Shown: positions 34,201 to 43,800 of the stretch, piece after piece | Numbering within the stretch: position 1 is the first letter of the stretch | Layout: each line of letters opens with the position of its first letter | NCBI GenBank assembly: GCA_964036195.1 | Contig: OZ038451.1 | Span: forward strand, 5,770,529 to 5,834,528 | Reading direction: 5' to 3' | Source of the DNA: Sphaerolaimus hirsutus | Lineage: Eukaryota; Nematoda; Chromadorea; Monhysterida; Sphaerolaimidae | DNA: 64,000 nt | The notes under the pieces: generated by a model | What the model saw: the letters and a program-made list of their open reading frames with translations, nothing else | What the model was told of the DNA's origin: nothing | Databases searched by the model: none | Position numbers and translations under genes: made by a program

Positions 34201-34269
34201 CTTTACGAGGTGCGGGACTGCGCCCAGGACGAGGTGCTCGAGAACGTGAGCGTGTGCAGCGAAGTGTGA
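28286..34269 (+). CDS. Unrecognised small gene, five visible exons
   Basis: Exons: about 28286-28439 (5' end uncertain), 28702-28929, 33588-33687, 33870-34059, 34228-34269 (TGA). Phases 1,1,2,0 agree across all junctions; donors are GTGAGC, GTCTGG, GTGAGC and GTGAGT. If translation starts within exon 2 (ATG at 28776) the protein is about 160 aa. The N-terminal half is low in complexity (Q, T, P, A and S). The centre is basic and probably helical: FRARVQRQRRTEVAIIRAAE and LNRRLREGLAVHMTNRLL. The end is acidic (DEVLENVSVCSEV). I do not recognise the family. Exon 4 uses acceptor GCGAG. The first intron is 4.7 kb because of a nested hAT/Harbinger insertion; the last is a 168-bp MITE. The gene could also include upstream non-coding exons. 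Confidence 0.55.
29681..33271. mobile_element. PIF/Harbinger non-autonomous element, 3.6 kb, ATT duplication
   Basis: GGGCCTCCACACGCTAG...CTAGCGTGTGGAGGCCC flanked by ATT (29678-29680, 33272-33274). Subterminal GAGTTGACTCTG/CAGAGTCAACTC motifs occur at both ends. The left 750 bp is the same as 930-1706. A smaller inverted pair with GCTAGTTGACATCG ends lies at about 31802-31952. The core is AT-rich with no transposase. Confidence 0.88.
30541..30985. repeat. Extreme AT-rich, A-biased simple-sequence block
   Basis: About 445 bp almost only A and T, with strong A over T on this strand: AAATAAAAATAATTTAAAAA-type units and AATAATAATAAAAATTATAA. It is the core of the 3.6-kb Harbinger element. No gene. 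Confidence 0.85.
33447..33572. mobile_element. CCGTATT-family fragment beside exon 3 of gene 4
   Basis: GGGTGTAATTCGAGGG and TTATTTCGAGGAAACACGTA units, 15 bp from the exon 3 acceptor. Ends incomplete. Confidence 0.5.
33793..33866 (-). tRNA. tRNA-like sequence (probable pseudogene or tRNA relic)
   Basis: The minus strand has GGGTTCGGATCCC, a good internal B-box/T-arm (stem of five pairs with one wobble, seven-base loop), followed by a T run. On the + strand it reads as the tRNA-antisense frame GGIRTRAP. A hairpin with loop ATTGAGG could be an anticodon arm, but the acceptor stem does not pair and there is no variable loop or clear A box. It lies in intron 3 of gene 4. A working tRNA is unlikely. 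Confidence 0.3.
34057..34224 (+). mobile_element. MITE forming intron 4 of gene 4
   Basis: CAG at 34054-34056 and 34225-34227 flank it; the right end is GTGCGGGACTGCGCC, family-typical. The left end AGTGTGAGTCCAGTGTC is diverged. TGTCATGTGG and TTTACATGACATTCG repeats fill it. Splicing at AGT|GTGAGT...CAG|GAC keeps the frame and adds one serine codon from the element. Confidence 0.65.
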
Positions 34270-34283
34270 TGTGAGCTGATTGG

Positions 34284-34446
34284 TGCCGGCGCCAGTCCCG
34301 CACTTTGGGAAATAACCGGCAGCCAGGAGTTAAATGTTATGTAGATGTTCAAGAAAATTTGCTTGCTGTTTTGCATGTAATTTGACAGATTTTATCGGAT
34401 ATTTTGCATTTTGCGGGACATTTTACAGAGCGCGGGACTGGCTCTT
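34284..34446. mobile_element. Foldback MITE after gene 4
   Basis: CGGCGCCAGTCCCGCAC at the left and GCGCGGGACTGGCTC at the right; TGTAATTTGACAG and ATTTTACAG motifs inside. It is 15 bp after the stop codon, so probably in the 3' UTR. Confidence 0.6.
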
Positions 34447-35026
34447 GGAGCGTTTGATGGTGGATAGATTATTTGTCCATTGAACTCAGGAAATGAAGAT
34501 CATTTCTGAAGTTCATTAATGAATAGGTCTCTAGAACATTAGGGGCAAGTGACAATATAAGTGGTGAGTTAAGTGACCAATCTTGATGAATCTTGATAAA
34601 TCAAGCAAAGTTTTCACCTGCATATGAATGACAGCCAGTTTCATATAAGGCTCCAAAACTCTGCAAATAATGCATAATTCCCACACACCCACAGCTGAGA
34701 AGTTCAGTTGTGACATCACTAGGGATTGCCGCATTGTGAAGGGCTGAGTGATTGTGATTAGCATTGAAAAAATGGTCAATTTTCAGAAAATATAATTAAT
34801 TATAATCTCAGAAAATCTCTCAAGTAAATTTTTTTATTAAATCTTTCGCAAAAAACCCTGGAAAAAATACAAATAAATATTAGAATTTGAAAGATTTTGC
34901 GATATTTTTAAAAATCTCAGAAAATCTCTCAAAAAGAAAATATAATTAAATCTCTCTAGAATATCAGGAAAAAATATAAATGTCAGAAAATCTTATATTT
35001 CTGAGATTTTTGCTATTTGTGATAAT

Positions 35027-35271
35027 GGCCCTACACACACTAGTTTTCACCGTGACTTATGTGAAAACTGAAATGGCGACATGGCGACATCCAGCCTACT
35101 CTTATTGTATGCTATACGTGTTTTAGTTTTCAAATTTTCAAAGTTTAATTATCATTTATTTATATTCAAATTTAAATTTTATTAAATAATTCAACCGTGT
35201 TCATTAATTTGCACTTCAAAAATTTTCAGTTTTCACACGAAGTCACGGTGAAAACTAGTGTGTGTAGGCAC
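35027..35271. mobile_element. Harbinger-like MITE, AAT duplication
   Basis: GGCCCTACACACACTAG...CTAGTGTGTGTAGGCAC between AAT at 35024-35026 and 35272-35274. Subterminal TTTTCACCGTG/CACGGTGAAAA replaces the GTTGAC motif of its relatives. Confidence 0.65.
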
Positions 35272-35333
35272 AATGTTGTCTGTTGCATACCCAATGACTC
35301 ATGACATGCGCCGTATACTCAGCGGAGTCCGCG

Positions 35334-36430
35334 ACACTTCTGATACTGGCCAGTTTTCATACCACGAAAACGCGACACTTCTGATACTGCAGGGGCGACA
35401 GTTTTCATACCAAGGTAAATTTCTCTCATGCTATTTAAATGCGTCAGATTACATGCCGTATTGTAGATATGCCATTATGTGGATTAATGTGCGGCAAGAA
35501 TAGAGAATCTTTAGATGGCTGGGAAGTGCTGCACCTGCTATTAAGTGTGTGGCGCTCTTCAGAATAAAGCATGTAAAACTTAAAAGCAACACACCGCCAG
35601 TGCCACCTCCTTATTATAACTTTATAACAGTATGAACAAATAGAAGATTTTACATTAAAAAAATTCAAAACCAATAAGAACAACCACCAACGGTAGTGTG
35701 TATGTGAAATTGTGCACTTGCGTGCCAAAAAACTGCAAAATACCTAGTGCTTAAGTACTAAAAGTTTTTTGAAAAAGCGCTGGGACCCTTGCAATTTTTT
35801 TTAAAAAAGCGGCGTTTTTAAAAAAGTAATGGCCATCCCTAGCTTTAGTGTTCCTTGTCAATTTAATGTATATTTTTGATTTAAATCCATTGAAGATTAT
35901 CCAGTTATTGTTTACTAATAATTTTACTTTGATTTGCTTTTTTAAAGATTTTTTACACATTGTTAAAGCTTGCCATTGTTAATTCAATTGAAAAGTTGAT
36001 TTGTAAAGTAGAAATTAATTTGCAATAATGAGTATATAAAATGTACATTTACATAAATTACAACCCATTCACGTGAACTGTCACACAATGAAAAGTGTAG
36101 CATTTTGCAGCATGACAAAAAAACGGTAGCATGTTGCAAAAAACGGTAGCTTGAAATGATCGCACAACACCACCAGTGGTACAAAAAGTGTCGCGTTTAA
36201 GCAGCATGAGGTAAAAAAATGGTGGCATCAGAAGTGTCGCACTTTGGTATCAGAAGTGTCGCACTTTGGTATCAGAAGTGTCGCACTTTGGTATCAAAAG
36301 TGTCGCGTTAAAGCGGCATGAGGTAAAAAAATGTTGGTATCAAAACTGTCGCACTTTGGTATCAGAAGTGTCGCACTTTGGTATCTAAAGTGTCGTTTTT
36401 GGCAGTATATAAAGTGGCCAGTATATAAAG
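35334..36430. repeat. Repeat-bearing element with GAAGTGTCGCACTTTGGTATC units
   Basis: The left part has GCGACACTTCTGATACTG twice. The right part has five or more 22-bp units of the type AGTGTCGCACTTTGGTATCA (about 36180-36400), inverted to the left part. Between them (about 35560-35841) lies a right-end fragment of the CATCCCTA hAT variant. Terminal boundaries are uncertain. Confidence 0.55.
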
Positions 36431-36442
36431 TGTCTTGGCCTC

Positions 36443-36636
36443 TACTCAGCGGGCCACAAAGTAAGCGCGGAATCCTACCATAATTTAAAGAATAAATTTC
36501 TGTGATAAATTTCGTAATTAAGTATTCCATAGTAAACACGAAATATTGTGATGAAAAATTGTATAATTTCGTGTTCATTATTCAGATGGGTTATGGTAGG
36601 TTTTCATACTAATTGTGATGTCTGCCGAGTATATGC
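36443..36636. mobile_element. Foldback MITE, GGTTATGGTAGG family
   Basis: CAGCGGGCCACAAAGTAAGC...GTGATGTCTGCCGAGTATA with ATTCAGATGGGTTATGGTAG inside; related to 22624-22801. Confidence 0.6.
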
Positions 36637-36870
36637 AATAGTTTTGTCAGAATATAACTCAGTTGAACCATATCACTTATGGTTTCGATACACTTACTTT
36701 TATATATTTTACTGATTTACATAAATACCACTTTCGTACTTGCGGAATAGGCACCACTTTACCGAATAATTCTTCGAGTGTGTATGAAATTTATTGCATT
36801 CAATTTTGATTGATTGAGATGCTGCGCAATATAAATAACTCAGTGGAATCAAATTATCTCAGAGAGATCC

Positions 36871-37317
36871 ATGTACACCTCTGACGATTTAACGAAACAG
36901 ACTGAAATTTGTTGTTCTGTTCGAACGTTGTTTGGAAGCGGAACTAAAATGCGGAAATGGAAATCTCCCAAAAAGAAGCCTGTACAGGGAAAAAAGTTAG
37001 GCCTACATCAGAGTTATTTTAAGGACCACGACTTTTTCTCAAATATTTTTTGTGATGGGCCTGTTCTTTCATCCAAAAATAAATTTTGTTTTGACGATAT
37101 TAGTTCCACTACCGTGTCCAAAAAAAGTTCGAACACATATAAGTCGAAATTTTTGTGTGCGGTGCGCATTTGTATTCACTATACATCGCGTGAAAACTTG
37201 TTGCTAGCCGTGTACCCTGCAAAATGGCATGCAATGTCACACATTTGTCATGTAAAATACCTACCCGGTAATAATAAAAGGATCTTTTGCAGCCACTTTA
37301 CATTCTACAAATTCTGA
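36871..37317 (+). CDS. Doubtful reading frame, 148 codons
   Basis: It starts MYTSDDLTKQTEICCSVR and has a basic KMRKWKSPKKKP stretch. The composition is AT-rich, unlike the GC-rich proven exons of this window, and I recognise no family. The last third runs into a TGTAAAATACC-type MITE after a possible donor (GCC|GTGTACC). It could be a lineage-specific exon or chance. Confidence 0.18.
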   Translation: MYTSDDLTKQTEICCSVRTLFGSGTKMRKWKSPKKKPVQGKKLGLHQSYFKDHDFFSNIFCDGPVLSSKNKFCFDDISSTTVSKKSSNTYKSKFLCAVRICIHYTSRENLLLAVYPAKWHAMSHICHVKYLPGNNKRIFCSHFTFYKF

Positions 37318-37582
37318 CATTTTACAAGTTCACAACATTGCGAAGCGAACTGATACAAAATTGTGACAAAGAAAAGATACAACATTCGGACAAAATTTAC
37401 ATTCGGTTATGCACACTACTACACCGTTAAAACTTTGGAATTTACACATTGTAAAATGACATAATTTTCAATCGCAGCCAGTAATGATCCAGACACTTTA
37501 TCGTGGTAAAACATGTATTCAACATTGTTTTTCAAATTCGGTGGTTCTCTAGTGCCCTAGCGTGCTTAGCGCCACGATGTCA

Positions 37583-37772
37583 ACCATTTACAAAAAGCAC
37601 CAAAAGCAGGTCCCGCACACCTTAAAGTAAGGTGTCAAATGTCAAGTAAAATTTCAATTAAAATAACAAATAGATTTTATTACTGGTCTTTTGGTATTTT
37701 GAGTTACATTTTACAAATAGCATTTTGACACTGACTTTACCCTTTACAGGGTGCGGGACTGCCAACAGAGTG
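37583..37772. mobile_element. Foldback MITE just after the RPA2 stop
   Basis: GCAGGTCCCGCACACC...GGGTGCGGGACTGCC with TGTCAAATG repeats. On the minus strand it holds AATAAA (complement of 37676-37681), 180 nt after the RPA2 stop, which could serve as its poly(A) signal. Confidence 0.68.
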
Positions 37773-37860
37773 TGAATTCTCAAATTGCTACCATACGCAC
37801 ACCGGAAAAAACGATTCACCACGAAAAAACTGCAATTTTCAAGATCGTTTTTTAAATTCA

Positions 37861-40800
37861 CTAGATGGCGGCAAAGTGCTCATCGTCGACGGTGCTGTAA
37901 ATGTGCCCCTCGGAGCAGAGAAACTCGATCGCTTGCGTGATAATTTCCCGCTTCATGTTCGGCAAACTCGACTGCGGTCGCAAACAGGACATTACACATT
38001 TTTCGTTAAAAATGGACCCACACAAGCTAGTTGGCATCGCAAATTCGTGTCAACTCAATGTCAATAAATAACACAAAAACTTTTTAAAGCATCAGGAATC
38101 ATCAATTTTTTAAAGCATAGGAAAATACCTGGCGAAATGACAGCCCCCCCCCCGCCTCAAAATTTCCTATCTGAAAAAAGAACCCCCTTGGGGGTATTTC
38201 GAAGACATACGGTAATTCACTAAACTTGAGTTGACATCCAGCGTGTGTGGCGCCAATCTTTTTAGCAAAACCGGGGGGAAAAATCGAATTCAAAAGAAAA
38301 ACGAACGCAAATTTGCTGCATGGAGGCGCCCTTCTCGTCGGCGCCCTTGCCCAGAGCGGTCACCTTGAGCATGACTTGCGCGTTGATGCCCGTCAGACCC
38401 CCCACCGTGATCGTGCTGTCGGGCGAAAACGGGGGGTATTTTCTAGGACTATCTGAGTGACTTGTTGGTTTAGGAAATTGGTTGAGGGCGGTTCCATGGG
38501 CCACTCACGGACCGTGTAAAGTCATAGAAAGAAAAGTCATGTGTCAAACCGTCCTTCGTTTTTTTACCGGACGTTTGACATTTTTCATGACTTTTGACAC
38601 TTTGCATGACATTTTACTCAGTCTGGAAGCGTCACCAGGTTGAATTGAATACACAGCATTTTATTGCCTGCCCTTACACCCAAATCTGAAAAATAACCCT
38701 GCCAAACCCTAATGAGCATTCACCCAGGGTTCAAACGGGATCCCGAATCCCGAAATCACAAAAAAGCCAATCCATATCCCGAATTTTCAAAGTTTTCAAA
38801 ACCCAATCCGATCCCGTGACTCCAATCCCGATCCCGTAAAAATCAGTGAAAATAAATTAAAGTGAAAAACACCACTTTTCCAATTTTATGCCACTTTTCT
38901 GGCATCAGAGTGTTTTTAAATATTTTTGAACAACTCTGAATGCCGGATTTATGGCCAAAATCTGGATCCTGAGACCCCAATCCCGATCCCGAAAAAATCC
39001 CATTACTGATCCCGTGGCCCCAATCCCGATCCCGAAAAGTCAATCCCGTTTGAACCGTAACCAACCCGGCCGCTTGGCTGCTGTTGGCGGCGGCGCCGGC
39101 GGACGTGGCGGCTGCGGCGTTGCGCTGCGCGCCGGACTTGAGCGGGCCGCACATGGTGTTCTCCAGGCCGGCCAGAGTGATCGTGCGCGACCGGATCCGA
39201 TTGATTATGTCCTGGCATTGTTAGGAGATTGGGAGTTTTTGGGATTAGATTAGGTGTGACCGGAGTTTTTTGATGTTTTTTTTAAAAACGTTGTTTGAAA
39301 AATACGCAAACATCGAAATCGTGTTTTCACCGCAACCAAATTGTTTTGTACATATTCACTAGGTATTTTGGAATTTTTTTGCGCGCGAGCGCGCAATTTC
39401 ACACGCACATTACACACAAGAACGTTTTTATCCATATCTTGTATACCTTTCACGATTTTCTCCCTTCTCTGCATTAGGGTTGGGAATAGGGTTGGCCGAT
39501 GTGTTTTTTTAAACGTTTTTTTTTAAAAACGTTGTTTTTTTTAAAAAACATGACGTCCGAAATGTTTTTTTTTTAAACATCGGCCAAATTTTTTAGTACT
39601 AAGCACTAGGTATTTTGCAAAATTTTTGCGCGCAAGCACGCAATTTCACACACAAATTGATATTGGAGGTTGTTTTCATTGGTTTTGTGGCATTTTTAGT
39701 ATCAAAGTATCCATTTCTATGTGCTACCATGGGTTAATAAGCCGTCATATGTTGCTGTAGTATATAATGTTGAGGTGATGTGCTTCCATGTACCTCCACA
39801 GTGTGTAACTTCACTCCCAAAGTAACAACCTCCTTTTATAACCTTGTTTGATCACTATTCCATGCCAAACTTTCCCTGAAGTCACGAACATTCGACTATA
39901 AGGCGATATACGAACGATATGTCGACGAAAAATGGATATTTTTGACACAAATCACCACTTATAATGCTATCCCATGGCTCTACAGACATTATATGGTCAT
40001 ATATAACATCACAGAGTATTGCCACTGTCTGATATACCTATATATGTTGACACAACGTCATATCTGGGAGCTTTTAAAAAAACGTTGTTTTTTTTAAAAA
40101 ACATCGAGTTAAAAAAAACGTTTTTTTTTCAACCCTAGTTGGGAATTTCAAAATTTTCGGTTCCGGTTCTCGGTTCCAAAAGATTTCGGTTCGGGTATCG
40201 GTTCCTGAAAATTTTCGGTTCCGGTTCTCGGTTCGGTTCTTAAACTCGGTTCCGGTTCGGTTCTAAAATGATCAAAATTTCGGTTCCGGGTAATAAAATA
40301 ACCGGGTATCGGGTAATAATCGGCTGAACAACAGAAAAACAATATACCCAAGTTTTAGGGTTCAAACGATATGACTTTTCGATATCGATATTCGATATTT
40401 TTTCAAAATTTTCGATATCGATATTCGATATTTTTTTCTGAAACTCGATATTCGATATCGATACGATATGGAACCTCGATATCGATATTCGATATTCGAT
40501 ATTGAAAAATGGTCGATATTCGATATTCGATATTTCGTTATTTTCGATATTCGATATTGCGATATGCTTTTGGTATAGCAAGGCATATTTCAAGTGGCAT
40601 ATTGTATTTTCATGTGGTTGCACATATGTTTAATCATCTCTTTACTGAAATTTGAATGGTACAAGTGATTTTAACAAGCTTTACATCACTCAATGGTAGA
40701 AAATAGAAGAAAAACATGATGAATCAAAGTGTATCCGACAAATAACAATTGGTAGATATTACAGTTCATCCTAACCTAATTGCTTAAGGGCATGTTGCAA

Positions 40801-43800
40801 AAAAGTATATCAGCGTTTTCTGGCTTCAAATTTAGCACTCCAACAACAATGACATTTTAAATACCGTACTTTTACTCATCAAATACAATACTATAAGCAC
40901 ATCAGATCAACCATAAACATCTCAAAATGAAAATGAAAAGTAAATTTGGGGACACAATACAGGTTCGATATATCGAAAAAATGGTCGATATTTGATATCG
41001 ATATTCGATATTTTTTCAAAATTTTCGATATCGATATTCGATATTTTTTCAAAATTTTCGATATCGATATTCGATATTAAAAAATGGTCGATATCCGATA
41101 TTCGATATTCGATACGATATATCGTTTGAACCCTACCAAGTTTACATGTGTAAGCACTTTGGTTGGATATTTCATACTACAGGAGCATATCACAGCTTAT
41201 TATTTCATGGTAGAATGCAGAAATCAGAGTTGTTATAATAATACTGGTATTTAAAAACGTGTAAAAGCAAACATATACGTTTTCTGTACTCGCGTACTTT
41301 CAAAAAGTACACGAGTAAATGAGTACTGGTATTTTTTTCTGGAGGAAACGTAAATGTATTTATGTAGTACGTGAGTGAGTACGCATATTATTTTGAGTAC
41401 AAACATAAATAACTTTTGCCAACTACGGTTAAAACTGCCACAAAACCAATGAAAACTACTACCAGTGATAATGTGTATACTGCAGCGACATTACACCTTA
41501 CAATGAAATCTACCATATCCCATCTTAATAAACGAACATACATACATAAAAATTTCATCATATTTGTCAAAGCAATTTGATAAATATGATGAAATTTTTT
41601 TATGTTTGTTCTTTTATTCAGGTGGGATATGGTAGATTTCATTGTAAGGTGTAATGTCGCTGGAGTATATGTGAAATTACACGCTCCTGCGCAATCATTT
41701 TGCAAACAGATGAATTTTGCAATTCTGAACACGAACCAAGATGTTCAGCTGCTGTTTAAAGGCTTAGATGTAGGTGTTGAAAAAACGCTGCTTAAAAACT
41801 TTAAGATTCCTAGAAAATTTCGGTTCTTTCGGGTATTTAAATTTTGAAAAAGCTGTTGGCGAGCTCGTATCGGTTTACTTCGGTTCCGGGTATAAGTGCC
41901 GGTTCTCGGTTCCGGTTCGGTTCTCAAGCTCGGTTCCGGTTCTCGGTTCGGTTCGGTTCCCCAACCCTACTCTGCATTCTACACCTTGAAAAAGCCGATT
42001 AAACCACGGCAAACCCCCCCCCCACCCAAAAAAAAAAGAAAAAATTTCAGCTATCTATCCCCGGGGGCCATTTGCTCACAAACGGACCTTTTCATATAGC
42101 ACAACGCAAAGTTTCACTTCCAGCTGGTGAGCCTCTGCATCTTTCGGATTAGCGGACGCGAGAATTTTGTAAGCGACGATCGACAGAGTGCCGCCGAAAT
42201 TCCTGCGTTTTTGGATACTGTTTTTCAGGGGTCTCCTAGATTTTGACCCTCCTGGGGGTTGGTTAGATAAATAGCTGAGCTGCCTGTAGGGTTCAAACGG
42301 GATTGACTTTTCGGGATCGGGATCGGGATTGCGGTTTCGGGATCGGGATTGGTTTTTTTGAGATTTCGGGATCGGGATCGGGATTGGCCGGGATTGGGGT
42401 CACGGGATCGGGATCGGGATTGGGATAGGCATTTTTCCGGGATCGGGATTGGGTTCTAGGGATAGAGATTTTGGCCATTTTTCTGGCATTCACAGTTGTT
42501 CATAAAGGTCTCAAAACACTGTTGGATGCCAGAAAAGTGGCATAAAATTGACGCTGGGGGTTTGCACCCACTTTTTTGCATGCAAAAACGTCATTATTTC
42601 ACTTTTTATAATTTCCACTAATTTTTCCGGGATCGGGATCCCGGACTTGGGAGTTTCTCGGGATCGGGATCGGGATTTGAAAACTTTTGGGATCGGGATC
42701 GGGATTGGTATTTTTGAGATTTCGGGATCGGGATCGGGATTGGGGTTTCGGGATCGGGATCGGGACTGGTAAATCCCGGAATTTCACGGGATCCGGGATC
42801 GGGATCGGGATCCCGTTTGAACCCTAGCTGCCTGCGGGATAGAAAGACAGCTGGAAAAAGTATTTTTTTGTGTGGGGAGGGGGGTTGGAGGGGGTTGCGG
42901 GGGTTCGATATTTCAGTGGCTTTTCAGGGTGTAGAAGAAAAAAATGCAGAAAAATCGTTCAAAGTAGGTGTAAAATAGCTCAAAATGGGTATACAAAGTA
43001 TATACCTAGTACTAAAATAGTTGAAAATAGGTAAATAGAAACAAGAACTAGTGATTTTGGAGGTGAAAATCTATTTAAACAAGTATGAAAATAGTGATTT
43101 TCAGCGAAAATTGGGTTAATTTTCCAAAAATTGCTACAGATAGGTAGATAGCTGGGCGGCCTCCGGGATAGATGGCAGGGCGGTTTGGGGGAGGTAACCC
43201 TAGGGTGGCAGACGGTACGGCCTTGCGGTAAACCGTACGGTACGGTAAATTTTCTATTTTGCGGTAAACGGTACGGTACGGTAAATGTTCAATTTTGCGG
43301 TAAACGGTACGGTACGGTAAATCTGAAAAGTGCGGTACGCGGTACGGTACGGTACGGTAAATTTCCGATTGTCAGAAATGTATCAATACCGGACTACATA
43401 CAACTTTTTCTTCATAAATTGACACCAAATTCAATTACACAATTCGATAATGGACTTAAGAACAAAATAACAGTGTGATGACACAAAATTACATTACAGG
43501 GGCTCAATATATAGGTTTTTTCAAGGTGTAGAAGAAAGAAAAGAGAGAAAATAGGTAAAAATGGGTGAAAATTTGCTAAATAGTTGAAAAATAGGTATAT
43601 AATGGCATATAGTATAAAAATAGCTGAAAATATTCCATAAGGCATGAATGCAATTTGGGAACAATATAGCATGTGAAAGGGCTGAAAATCAGTGAAAACA
43701 ATGTTGTGAATATTGCGCACTTGTGCACAAAAAATTTGCAGAACATCACGTCAATTGTCATCAATATGTTGAAAAATGTCAGGTAAATCTGAGTAAAATT

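Larger units (their letters stand above)
39475..41969. mobile_element. hAT-type element, CGGTTC family, carrying two other hATs
   Basis: TAGGGTTGGGAA...GGTTCCCCAACCCTA with an exact 8-bp duplication CTCTGCAT (39467-39474, 41970-41977). Arms repeat TTCGGTTCCGGTTCTCGG. Nested inside: 39487-40137 and 40356-41135, each with its own exact duplication, plus a foldback MITE at 41484-41677. RPA2 intron 5. Confidence 0.9.
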
